Below, piece after piece: positions 15,066 through 23,399 of a stretch of 64,000 bases of DNA. Below the pieces are notes generated by a model that saw nothing but the letters and a program-made list of their open reading frames with translations, was not told the DNA's origin and did not search any database. This DNA comes from JBALVT01 sp045110675 (GTDB lineage: Bacteria; Pseudomonadota; Gammaproteobacteria; Pseudomonadales; Halieaceae): assembly GCA_045110675.1 (NCBI GenBank), contig JBGCGJ010000047.1:12903-76902 (forward strand). The letters run 5' to 3'. Made by a program: the position numbers and the translations under genes. Within the stretch, counting starts at the first letter, position 1. Every line of letters begins with the position of its first letter.

Positions 15066-16193
15066 CTACTTGAGAAGGCGCTGCAGTATCCCCTCATAGA
15101 TTTCCGCCAACACCGGCAAATCCTCAACCAGCACTTCTTCGTCAATCTTGTGAATAGTCGCATTAATAGGCCCAAGCTCAACAACCTGCGCCCCAGTTGG
15201 TGCAATAAAGCGACCATCCGAAGTACCACCAGCCGTTGACAGTTCTGTCTTGCGCCCCGTCACTTGTTCAATGCTCGCTACAGCGGCTTCGACCAAAGCA
15301 CCGCTGGCAGTCAAAAACGGCCGCCCGCTCAGATTCCATTCGATTTCATAGTCCAGTTGATGAGCATCGAGGATTTTGGTGGTGCGCTCTTTAATTTGCA
15401 CTTCATCCAGAGCGGTGGAATATCGAAAATTAAACTGAATGTCGACATGCCCCGGAATGACGTTAGTAGCACCCGTGCCACCGTTAATATTCGATATTTG
15501 CATTGAAGTAGGCGGAAAAAACTCGTTGCCCTCATCCCACTGCTCAACCGCTAGCGCGTGCAAGGCCGGTAACGCCGAATGAATAGGGTTGTCGGCCAGA
15601 TGTGGGTAAGCAATATGCCCCTGAACGCCGCGAACTTTCAGAATGGCTCCTAAAGATCCTCTGCGACCGTTTTTAATCGTATCGCCCAGTGCGTCGCTGC
15701 TGGAAGGTTCCCCTACCAAACACCAGTCGATGTTTTTGCCCTGGTGTTGCAGATGTTCTATCACTTTGACCGTACCGTTCGTCGCCGGGCCCTCCTCATC
15801 GGAAGTGATTAGGAAGCCGATTCGACCTGAGTGCTCGGGGTTCTCCTCGACGAAGCTCTCGCAGGCCACCACCATCGCCGCCAGACTTGCTTTCATATCC
15901 GCTGTGCCGCGCCCGTAGAGGACACCGTCGACAATAGTGGGTTCAAAAGGTGGTGTACTCCACTGTTCCACTGGGCCTGTTGGAACCACATCGGTGTGAC
16001 CAGCGAACACGATAATTGGACCTTCGCTGCCGTGTTCGGCCCAGAAATTGTCTACATCGCCAAAACGGAGGCGTTCGCAAGTAAAGCCAATATTTTCCAG
16101 CCGTTCGATCATTAAATCTTGGCAACCGTCGTCGTCGGGGGTAACTGATTGTCGACGAATTAGCTGGCAGCACAAATCCAGAGTAGCTTCCAT
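15066..16193 (-). CDS. dapE: Succinyl-diaminopimelate desuccinylase
   Basis: This 375-residue di-zinc M20 hydrolase removes succinate from N-succinyl-LL-diaminopimelate in the succinylase branch of lysine biosynthesis. Metal-site motifs are FAGHTDVVPTGP (His and the adjacent Asp), GRGTADMKA (bridging Asp) and TSDEEGPATNGT (general-base Glu pair), with ELGPINATIHKIDE near the C-terminus. Length matches the family (about 375). It is last in the dapC-nth-yffB-dapD-dapE run, 19 bases after dapD. Confidence 0.98.
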   Translation of the reverse strand: MEATLDLCCQLIRRQSVTPDDDGCQDLMIERLENIGFTCERLRFGDVDNFWAEHGSEGPIIVFAGHTDVVPTGPVEQWSTPPFEPTIVDGVLYGRGTADMKASLAAMVVACESFVEENPEHSGRIGFLITSDEEGPATNGTVKVIEHLQHQGKNIDWCLVGEPSSSDALGDTIKNGRRGSLGAILKVRGVQGHIAYPHLADNPIHSALPALHALAVEQWDEGNEFFPPTSMQISNINGGTGATNVIPGHVDIQFNFRYSTALDEVQIKERTTKILDAHQLDYEIEWNLSGRPFLTASGALVEAAVASIEQVTGRKTELSTAGGTSDGRFIAPTGAQVVELGPINATIHKIDEEVLVEDLPVLAEIYEGILQRLLK

Positions 16194-16212
16194 GATTTAG
16201 TTCGCAGTTTGA

Positions 16213-17232
16213 TTAGTTGTGGGCATGCAATTCGCTGTTGAGTTCAACGGCGGATTTATTGGTGAGGCACTCCACCGTGCCGCTGCTGGAATTGCGTCTG
16301 AACAAAAGGTCGGATACCCCTGCAAGTTCTCGTGCTTTTACGCTTTGTGTGGCATTTCCTGAGGAGTCGAGCATTTGCACTTTGGTTCCTGCTGTGACGA
16401 ACAGGCCAGCTTCGATGGTACAGCGATCCCCCAACGGTATTCCGCTGCCTGCATTGGCTCCTATCAGGCACTCTTTGCCGATTGAGATAACAATGTTACC
16501 TCCTCCGGAAAGCGTCCCCAATGTCGAACTACTTCCCCCGAGGTCGGAGCCAGATCCGACCATTACACCGGCAGAAATTCGCCCTTCGATCATTCCCGGA
16601 CCTTCGGTGCCCGCATTAAAGTTCACGAAACCCTCATGCATGATTGTTGTGCCTTCGCCCAAATAAGCACCGAGCCGCACCCTCGCAGTGTGCGCTATTC
16701 GCACGCCAGTCGGGACTACATAATTGGTCATTTTCGGAAACTTATCGACACAGCTGACCTCCAGCGTCTCACCGCGAAGCCGTGCTGCGAGGGATCGGGC
16801 GGGAAGTTCTTGGACCGAAATTGCTCCCTCGGAGGTCCACGCCACATTGGGCAAAACTCCAAACAAACCCTCGAGGTTAGTGCCATGTGGCTTCACCATG
16901 CGATGTGATAGCAAATGTAACTTCAGATACGCTTCCGGAACAGTCGCAGGGCCGGTATTTTCAGAAATAAATACGGCGACCACGGGGCGCTTACTGTCCA
17001 GCATTTGCGCGGCGATATCGGCCTGCTCGGTCAATCCACTTTCGTGAAGGGCGGATTTGAGTTTCTCGATTTGTGTCGGTTTCAACGTTTCGTTGTTATC
17101 AAAACCGCCGCTTGCCTCGAGTAGGCTTTGCGGAGGTGAAAGCATTGGCGCGGGGAAAAAAATCTCCAACCAGGCTCCATCGTTGTCCTGTGTGCCCACG
17201 CCCAGGCCGAATGCAAATGCGCCGTTTGTCAT
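16213..17232 (-). CDS. dapD: 2,3,4,5-tetrahydropyridine-2,6-dicarboxylate N-succinyltransferase
   Basis: This 339-residue trimeric left-handed beta-helix acyltransferase succinylates tetrahydrodipicolinate using succinyl-CoA. The N-terminal FAFGLGVGTQ segment and the hexapeptide-repeat region (EGTTIMHEGFVNFNAGTEG, then GGGNIVISIGKE) identify the longer Pseudomonas/actinobacterial-type DapD, rather than the 274-residue E. coli type. I choose the ATG at 17232, which has GGAA upstream and aligns with the usual N-terminus; the frame is open 26 codons further. It precedes dapE on the same transcript. Confidence 0.95.
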   Translation of the reverse strand: MTNGAFAFGLGVGTQDNDGAWLEIFFPAPMLSPPQSLLEASGGFDNNETLKPTQIEKLKSALHESGLTEQADIAAQMLDSKRPVVAVFISENTGPATVPEAYLKLHLLSHRMVKPHGTNLEGLFGVLPNVAWTSEGAISVQELPARSLAARLRGETLEVSCVDKFPKMTNYVVPTGVRIAHTARVRLGAYLGEGTTIMHEGFVNFNAGTEGPGMIEGRISAGVMVGSGSDLGGSSSTLGTLSGGGNIVISIGKECLIGANAGSGIPLGDRCTIEAGLFVTAGTKVQMLDSSGNATQSVKARELAGVSDLLFRRNSSSGTVECLTNKSAVELNSELHAHN

Positions 17233-17257
17233 AATCGTTTCCGTATCTTGGTTTTGT

Positions 17258-17614
17258 TTAGAGAGTATGTTGATTAAAAATAGATTGGTATCGCTCAGCG
17301 GAAAAACCAACGAAGCGCTCTTTCCCAGTGTCTAACAGCGGGCGCTTTACCAAGGTGGGATGTTCAAGAATTGTGGTTTGCGCCAGTGTTGCGTCCATAT
17401 TGATCTGGACAGATTTATCCAGCTGCTTCCAGGTTGTACTTCGTTTGTTTACAACGTTTTCCCATCCGAGCTCCGCAACCCATTGCCCCACTTCCGTAGC
17501 GTCAATTCCGTCTTCTCGAAAGTCATGAAATCGGTAATCAATGGCGTGGTCGTCCAACCACCGACGGGCTTTTTTAACCGTGTCGCAGTTTTTAATTCCA
17601 TATACGGTTATCAC
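17258..17614 (-). CDS. yffB: ArsC/Spx-family reductase-like protein YffB
   Basis: This 118-residue thioredoxin-fold protein has the single redox Cys in YGIKNCDTVKKARRWL and a C-terminal KRPLLD.....VGF pattern, as in the YffB branch of the ArsC family. Despite the family name, YffB proteins are thought to be glutathione-dependent thiol reductases rather than arsenate reductases. I start at the GTG at 17614, preceded by GGAG; the longer frame adds 14 residues not found in the family. The yffB-dapE (or dapD) linkage is conserved in gammaproteobacteria. Confidence 0.85.
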   Translation of the reverse strand: MITVYGIKNCDTVKKARRWLDDHAIDYRFHDFREDGIDATEVGQWVAELGWENVVNKRSTTWKQLDKSVQINMDATLAQTTILEHPTLVKRPLLDTGKERFVGFSAERYQSIFNQHTL

Positions 17615-17740
17615 TGGAAGGCTCCGTTTTCGCTGTATTTTGAGGTCGCACAGCATAGCAAACTCGAAGAATTAGATATAGCGTTTGGGACGCGCTAGCA
17701 GGGCCTCTATGGTCTTAGTTTATTTGGGTATGTCTAATTT

Positions 17741-18394
17741 CTACGCTTTCAGGGTTTTCTTGGGATGTTTACGATTCGGGAAACAAGTTCGACATATTTC
17801 ACAGACACGACCGTCACAGCCCCGAGCGCTGCAGTATTCTCGACCATAGAAAATAATCTGTAGATGTAGCGAATTCCAGGTGTCACTGGGAAACAGGCGT
17901 TTCAAATCTCGCTCGGTTTGCACCACGTTTTTGCCGCTGGTAAGCCCCCAGCGCTGAGCGAGGCGGTGAATGTGAGTATCCACAGCGAAGGCCGGCACTC
18001 CAAAAGCTTGTGACATCACCACACTTGCTGTCTTGTGACCAACACCGGGCAGCTTTTCCAGCGCTTCCATATCGGCTGGAACTATGCCGCCGTGATCTTC
18101 TATGAGCATTTCACTGAGTCGATGAATTGCCTTGGATTTTTGGGGTGACAGGCCACAAGGGCGAATAATGCTTCGAATCTCTTCGACAGTTTGCTTGACC
18201 ATATCCGCTGGGTTATCGGCCAACTCAAACAGGGCAGGTGTAACGGTGTTAACACGTTCGTCGGTGCACTGTGCACTTAACAGCACTGCAATTAGAAGCG
18301 TATAAGGATCTTTGTGGTCTAGAGGCACCGGCGTTTCGGGATAGAGCGTCTGCAACTTGTTTTGGATGTATTTAACGCGTTCAGCCTTCAGCAT
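17741..18394 (-). CDS. nth: Endonuclease III with atypical C-terminal cysteine cluster
   Basis: This 217-residue helix-hairpin-helix DNA glycosylase/AP lyase removes oxidised pyrimidines. Catalytic Lys (LPGVGHKTASVV) and Asp (AVDTHIHRL) are present. The C-terminal iron-sulfur region is unusual: five cysteines spaced C-x4-C-x4-C-x2-C-x2-C (GREYCSARGCDGRVCEICRT) instead of the normal C-x6-C-x2-C-x5-C. That region and the KHPKKTLKA tail resemble Bacteroidetes-type Nth as I remember it. It is inserted between dapC (9 bases upstream) and yffB, a block that lacks nth in related orders I know. This suggests horizontal acquisition; cluster binding may still occur with other ligands. Confidence 0.88.
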   Translation of the reverse strand: MLKAERVKYIQNKLQTLYPETPVPLDHKDPYTLLIAVLLSAQCTDERVNTVTPALFELADNPADMVKQTVEEIRSIIRPCGLSPQKSKAIHRLSEMLIEDHGGIVPADMEALEKLPGVGHKTASVVMSQAFGVPAFAVDTHIHRLAQRWGLTSGKNVVQTERDLKRLFPSDTWNSLHLQIIFYGREYCSARGCDGRVCEICRTCFPNRKHPKKTLKA

Positions 18395-18403
18395 GGTGGC
18401 GCC

Positions 18404-19594
18404 CTACAGATTTTCCAAACATTCAACGATTCGATGGGCTGCCTCTATGCAGTCCTCGATTGGCGCTACCAGAGCCATACGGATCCTTTGCTGGCCGGGA
18501 TTCCCACTTCGTCCTGCGCGGGCGAGAAACCGTCCCGGTAAGACGGTGACATGTTGTTCTGCGAATAACTTCTTGGCAAATTCAGTGTCGGCTATGGGAG
18601 TCTGTGGCCACAAATAGAAACCTGCTTCCGGCGCTTGTACATTTAGATGCGGTGACAAAATTTCTAACACCGAGGAAAACTTGTCACGGTAGAGTTGACG
18701 GTTTTCTTTCACATGTAGCTCATCGTTCCAGGCCGCGATACTGGCTAACTGGTGGTGAACTGGCATTGCGCAACCGTGATAAGTGCGGTACTTCAGGAAG
18801 TTCTGCAGAATTTTTGCGTCTCCGGCCACAAATCCCGAGCGCAGACCGGGTAGGTTTGATCGTTTTGACAGGCTGTGAAAAACAACGCAGCGATCGTAAC
18901 CCGTGTCTCCCATCGCAGCGCAGGCTTGTAAAAGGCCCGGAGGTGGCAGGTCTTCATCTGGGTAAATTTCCGAATAGCACTCGTCACTGGCGATGATGAA
19001 ATCGTACTGCCTGGCAAGTTCGATTAGCTTGCGGAGTGTGGGCAGCGGAATAACGGCACCGGTGGGATTTCCCGGATTGCAGATATAGAGTAATTGACAG
19101 TTATGCCATTCTTCCTCGGTGACACTATCGAAATCAGGGATGAAGTCGGTTTGCGCAGTACAGTTCAGATAGTGTGGCTTAGCGCCAGCCAACAACGCCG
19201 CGCCCTCATAAATTTGATAGAAGGGATTGGGGCATATGACGGTAGCGCCTGCTTTTCGCTCAACGGCGGTTTGCGCAAAGGCGAAAAGAGCTTCCCGCGT
19301 ACCGTTAACCGGTAACACTTGGCTCGCAGGATCTATGGACTCCAGGTGAAATCGACGGCTCAGCCAGGACGCGATGGTTTCACGCAGTTCAGGCAGTCCC
19401 AGTGTTGATGGGTATTGCGTTAACCGACTCAGGTTTTCAGCGATCACTTCGAGGACGAAATCCGGGGAGGCATGTTTGGGCTCGCCAATGGAAAGCGCAA
19501 TACTGCTCTTGTCAGCAGCCGGGTTTAAGCCGGCAAAAAGCTCGCGTAGTTTTTCAAAGGGGTAGGGGTGCAGCTGCGCCAGGTCGGTGTTCAT
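18404..19594 (-). CDS. dapC: Succinyldiaminopimelate transaminase
   Basis: This 396-residue fold-type I PLP aminotransferase converts N-succinyl-2-amino-6-oxopimelate to succinyl-diaminopimelate, the step between dapD and dapE. The PLP Lys is in HSLSKRSNLPGLRSGF, the cofactor Asp/Tyr region is ASDECYSEIY, and the substrate-carboxylate Arg is in the C-terminal GNPGQQRIRMALV. The start at 19594 gives the expected N-terminus (MNTDLAQLHPYPFEKL), and the gene begins eight bases after glnD ends. The glnD-dapC linkage is typical of Pseudomonas-like genomes, where dapC was assigned genetically. Confidence 0.94.
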   Translation of the reverse strand: MNTDLAQLHPYPFEKLRELFAGLNPAADKSSIALSIGEPKHASPDFVLEVIAENLSRLTQYPSTLGLPELRETIASWLSRRFHLESIDPASQVLPVNGTREALFAFAQTAVERKAGATVICPNPFYQIYEGAALLAGAKPHYLNCTAQTDFIPDFDSVTEEEWHNCQLLYICNPGNPTGAVIPLPTLRKLIELARQYDFIIASDECYSEIYPDEDLPPPGLLQACAAMGDTGYDRCVVFHSLSKRSNLPGLRSGFVAGDAKILQNFLKYRTYHGCAMPVHHQLASIAAWNDELHVKENRQLYRDKFSSVLEILSPHLNVQAPEAGFYLWPQTPIADTEFAKKLFAEQHVTVLPGRFLARAGRSGNPGQQRIRMALVAPIEDCIEAAHRIVECLENL

Positions 19595-19601
19595 GTTTTG
19601 C

Positions 19602-22283
19602 TTATGCCGCTGCTTGTTGGTCCAATTCCAGACGAATTGCCGCTTGAATATCTTCGCACAATTGCGGGTCTGTGATCGGTTGTTGCTGAGCATCGGTGAG
19701 GAAAAATACGTCCTCTACGCGTTCGCCCAAAGTCTGAATTTTGGCGGCCTGTAATTCGAGATCAAAATCGACAAAAATTCGACCTATCAGTGCGAGTAAG
19801 CCGGGTCGGTCTGGAGACGAGACCTCCAGAACGGTGACATTTTTAATGTCGTCAACTGTCATATTAGTCTCAGTGGGAATCGAGAAAGACTTCATTTGCC
19901 GCGGCGTTCTTTTTCTCACAATATTGGGATGATTCTCTATGTCCGCAACCGCATCAGTTAGCCTCTGCGCGATGTTGCGAATGCGCTCCCCATCTTCCTC
20001 CAAGGACTGGCCATTGGAATCCAGCACAAAAAATGTGTCCACGCTCATTCGATCGGTCGCATCGTATATGCGGGCATCGTGTACGCTCAAGTCCAGGTGT
20101 TCCAGCTCCGCACAAATAACGGAGAACAGGTGGGGGCCGCTGCGAGCGTGAATAAAGATCTGGGTCGCATTGGCGATACTTGAATCCTGTGTGTTACGCG
20201 TCAGCACCAAGGGTTTGTCTTTCTCGTAGTGGCTGGCGATAGCCTCTGTGTGCCAGGCGATATCTTCAGCCTTCTCTCTGAGGAAGTAATCTTCGCCACT
20301 GGCGCTCCACAATTCCTCGACTTCTTCTATCGTGAAACCACGATATTCCAGGATGTCCATGGCGGCATTGCGCGTTTCCAAAATCCAGTCCTGCTTGTCG
20401 ACCGGATTTTCCAGGCCTCGCCTGAGCGCTCGTTTTGTTTCTGTGTACAACTGACGAAGCAGGCTTCCCCGCCAGGCATTCCACAAGGTGGGGTTGGTTG
20501 CATTAATGTCGGCCACCGTCAGGGTGAATAAGTAATCGAGGCGATTCTGGTCGCCTACGTGGGTTGCAAAGTTTTGAATGACCTCGGGATCGGAGATATC
20601 TTTGCGCTGTGAGACGGCGGACATTAGTAGGTGGCTTTTCACTAGCCATACCACCAGGTTGGTGTCACGAGCGCTCAGCCCATGACTGAGGCAGAATTGC
20701 TCCGCGTCAACAGCGCCCAGCTCAGAGTGATCGCCGCCGCGACCTTTGCCGATATCGTGGTACAAGCCGGCAATGTACAACAGTTCAATTTTGGGAAGTC
20801 GTCGAGCAATTCTGCTGGAAACTGGAAATCTGTCCTCGAATCCTGAGTCGGGATAACTGAAGAGTCTCATATGTTTGATGACCTCCAGAGTATGTGCGTC
20901 CACAGTGTATACATGAAAAAGATCATGCTGCATCTGTCCCACTATGCGGCCAAATTCGGGCAGATAATTTCCCAGAATGCCGTAGCGGGTCATCCGCCTT
21001 AGTTGGCGAGTCATCTTGTGCGGTGAGCGCAATATTTCAAGGAATGTTTGCTTGTTTTTCTCGTTGGAGCGAAAGGCGTCGTCGATTTGGTGGCGATTGT
21101 CGCGAATTAAGCGAATGGTGGGCGCACCGACGGCGATAATCTGTTCGTTTTGCGCGCACAATAAGAATACCTCGAGCAACGCCGCTGATTCAGTCTGAAA
21201 GAGATCCTCTCGGCGTGCTTCAATGTACCCATTGCGTGTTTGAAAGCGATCATTGAGAACGATTATTTCGTCCTCAGCTCCGGCGCGTAAAATAGCTTGA
21301 TCAAAATTCTGTATGAGAACCTCGTTGAGCTGGCTCAGCGCTATCGCCCAGCGGTAATAGATTTGCATAAACTGTTCTACGGCTAGCTTGTCACCGTCTT
21401 CAAAGCCCCACATTTCCGCCAGCACCCGCTGGTGATCAAACAGCAATCGGTCCTCTTCGCGTTCGGAGATCATGTGTAGCGCATATCTCACCTGCCACAT
21501 AAACTCTCTGCCATGATTGAGAATGGATAGCTCGTCCGGATTCAGAAATTTGTCGATAGACAATTCATCCAAAGATTCCACCTGGAAGTGCCGCTGGGCA
21601 ATCCAGCCGATGATTTGCAAGTCTCTGAGCCCACCTGGAGAGCTCTTTACATTCGGTTCGAGGTTGTATTCCGTATCGGCAAATTTCGCATGTCGGCTTT
21701 GTTGCTCTTCTAATTTGGCCTGGAAGAAATCCGCGCTGGGCCACATGTTATCTACGCCGGTTACCTCTCGCACCGCATCCATCAGGTGAGATGGCCCCCT
21801 GATTGTTCGAGTTTCCATCAGGTTTGTGACAACAGTGATCTCGTCTAGTGCAGCTTCGCGACATTGGTCTACTGTTCTGACGCTGTGGCCCACATCCAGG
21901 CCTATATCCCACAGTAGTGTTAAAAACTGCTCCAGACATCTGGTGTTTTCATTTTCGTCGTCGCCCACCAAAATGAGTAAATCGACATCCGAATGGGGGT
22001 GAAGCTCTCCGCGCCCGTAACCGCCTACGGCTACCAGCGCAAGATCCGAGCCCTGCCAGTCCTGTGTGTCCCATAAGGCGCCTAAAAGTTCATCCGTGAA
22101 GCGAGCTCGCAGCGCAATCAGTTCTCCAGCCGGGGTACCGGCGTGGAATTGCTCGTCCAGGTAAGCGCTTGCAGCTGCTATGGCTGGCTTACAACACGAT
22201 ATGGCTTTTTCTTTACCCAGTCGCTCGCGGAAGGTGGCGACATCAAATAGTGTTAGTGGTAGGGGCTCAAGCTGATTGCTCAT
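19602..22283 (-). CDS. glnD: Bifunctional PII uridylyltransferase/uridylyl-removing enzyme
   Basis: This 893-residue nitrogen sensor uridylylates and deuridylylates PII proteins according to glutamine level. Domains in order: nucleotidyltransferase with GGYGRGELHPHSDVDLL (about 86-105), a GlnD PII-uridylyltransferase linker, an HD domain with GLYHDIGKGRGGDHSE (about 510), and two C-terminal ACT domains for glutamine binding (about 710-893). All key motifs look intact. The ATG overlaps the map stop by one base (TAATG) and dapC follows directly, so nitrogen sensing is cotranscribed with methionine processing and lysine synthesis. Confidence 0.98.
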   Translation of the reverse strand: MSNQLEPLPLTLFDVATFRERLGKEKAISCCKPAIAAASAYLDEQFHAGTPAGELIALRARFTDELLGALWDTQDWQGSDLALVAVGGYGRGELHPHSDVDLLILVGDDENENTRCLEQFLTLLWDIGLDVGHSVRTVDQCREAALDEITVVTNLMETRTIRGPSHLMDAVREVTGVDNMWPSADFFQAKLEEQQSRHAKFADTEYNLEPNVKSSPGGLRDLQIIGWIAQRHFQVESLDELSIDKFLNPDELSILNHGREFMWQVRYALHMISEREEDRLLFDHQRVLAEMWGFEDGDKLAVEQFMQIYYRWAIALSQLNEVLIQNFDQAILRAGAEDEIIVLNDRFQTRNGYIEARREDLFQTESAALLEVFLLCAQNEQIIAVGAPTIRLIRDNRHQIDDAFRSNEKNKQTFLEILRSPHKMTRQLRRMTRYGILGNYLPEFGRIVGQMQHDLFHVYTVDAHTLEVIKHMRLFSYPDSGFEDRFPVSSRIARRLPKIELLYIAGLYHDIGKGRGGDHSELGAVDAEQFCLSHGLSARDTNLVVWLVKSHLLMSAVSQRKDISDPEVIQNFATHVGDQNRLDYLFTLTVADINATNPTLWNAWRGSLLRQLYTETKRALRRGLENPVDKQDWILETRNAAMDILEYRGFTIEEVEELWSASGEDYFLREKAEDIAWHTEAIASHYEKDKPLVLTRNTQDSSIANATQIFIHARSGPHLFSVICAELEHLDLSVHDARIYDATDRMSVDTFFVLDSNGQSLEEDGERIRNIAQRLTDAVADIENHPNIVRKRTPRQMKSFSIPTETNMTVDDIKNVTVLEVSSPDRPGLLALIGRIFVDFDLELQAAKIQTLGERVEDVFFLTDAQQQPITDPQLCEDIQAAIRLELDQQAAA

Positions 22284-23065
22284 TACTTAGTTTGGTAGCT
22301 CTCGTTATTGCGCAGGGTAAATATTTCGCAGCCTTCACTCGTAACGGCCAGGGTGTGTTCCCACTGGGAAGAAAGACGTCCGTCTTTAGTGGTAACAGTC
22401 CAGCCGTCTTTGGCATTGAGTTTAGTGTGTCTACGGCCAGCATTGATCATTGGTTCAATGGTAAAACACATGCCTTCTTCGAGAACCATGCCAGTTCCCT
22501 TCTTGCCGTAGTGCAGTATTTGTGGATCTTCGTGAAAAATCTTACCGATACCGTGTCCACAGTACTCGCGAACCACCGAGTAGTAGTTCTTCTCGGCGTG
22601 CTGCTGGATTACATGGCCGATATCACCGAGTGTTGCGCCGGGTCTGACGAGATCCAGCGCTTTATAGAGGCATTCCTGAGTGATCTGGATCAGTCTCTGC
22701 GCGTGTTGCGGTACATCACCAACCATGACCATGATACTGGTATCACCATGATAGCCATCCTTGATTACGGTCACATCGATATTAATGATGTCGCCGTTCT
22801 TCAGCCGCTTGGTATCCGATGGAATACCATGGCAAATCACGTCGTTGACCGAGGTACATACGGACTTGGGGAAGCCGTTGTAGTTGAGTGGGGCGGGAAT
22901 AGCTTGTAACTCGTCGACAATATACGCATGGCAGATACTGTCTATTTCACCCGTAGTCATACCTACTCGTACCAGAGGTTCGATCATTTCGAGTACTTCG
23001 GCGGCCATTCTGCCAGCCACTCGCATTTTCTCAAGTTCATCTGCTGATTTTATCGTTGCAGCCAT
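22283..23065 (-). CDS. map: Methionine aminopeptidase, type I
   Basis: This 260-residue metalloenzyme removes the N-terminal Met from nascent proteins. The metal site is recognisable as INIDVTVIKDGYHGDTS (two Asp), CGHGIGKIFHE (His), CFTIEPM (Glu) and WEHTLAVT (Glu). I start at the ATG at 23065, giving the usual MAATIKSADELEKMRVAG; the frame extends 26 codons further without support. It is divergent from rpsB across 334 bases, the standard gammaproteobacterial arrangement, and heads the minus-strand block ending at dapE. Confidence 0.97.
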   Translation of the reverse strand: MAATIKSADELEKMRVAGRMAAEVLEMIEPLVRVGMTTGEIDSICHAYIVDELQAIPAPLNYNGFPKSVCTSVNDVICHGIPSDTKRLKNGDIINIDVTVIKDGYHGDTSIMVMVGDVPQHAQRLIQITQECLYKALDLVRPGATLGDIGHVIQQHAEKNYYSVVREYCGHGIGKIFHEDPQILHYGKKGTGMVLEEGMCFTIEPMINAGRRHTKLNAKDGWTVTTKDGRLSSQWEHTLAVTSEGCEIFTLRNNESYQTK

Positions 23066-23399
23066 GCCTAACCTATTGAAATAAAAAGATAAAAATTTGA
23101 TTCTCGCTCTTGGGTCGTCCCGTCGCCCCCACGAGGGAGGCACATTCTACCCCATTGTGTGCGGAAATGAGTATAGATGCGGCTCCAGTGCCCCAAATAA
23201 CAGCCGTAAAATCCTTTAATCCGCTAGCTGCTTATGGTATAAAGCGCGCCTCTTCTGGACTAGGGCTCCTTTTGGGTCTTTTTTCAGTCGGGAAAACCAA
23301 CGACACACACCTATCGACACGTGCTTCAGGGTGCTGGCCATGGCCGGTTTGGAGGATGGGATAGGTGGACGAATAACCCGAACTAAAAAGGTATTATCA
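23066..23399. other. Divergent map/rpsB regulatory region
   Basis: These 334 bases hold no gene. They contain a probable rpsB promoter (23215-23243) followed by a leader of about 150 bases with T-rich stretches (23275-23285). In E. coli the rpsB leader is a target for autoregulation by ribosomal protein S2; a similar role here is inference. Promoters for map on the other strand are expected but not clear. Confidence 0.55.
23215..23243 (+). promoter_or_regulatory. Probable sigma-70 promoter of rpsB-tsf
   Basis: The -10 hexamer TATAAA (23238-23243) and a weaker -35 TTTAAT (23215-23220) are 17 bases apart. A GC-only discriminator (GCGCGCC) follows immediately, a feature of stringently controlled ribosomal promoters. 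Transcription would begin near 23250, leaving a leader of about 150 bases before rpsB. Confidence 0.55.

Noticed and set aside
17258..17614. Calling the gene an arsenate reductase
   Set aside because: The context (dapD/dapE) and the YffB-type sequence point to the thiol-reductase branch; there is no ars operon nearby.
22169..22909. A 246-residue plus-strand frame opposite map and glnD
   Set aside because: Antisense shadow of map; the protein has no domain pattern.
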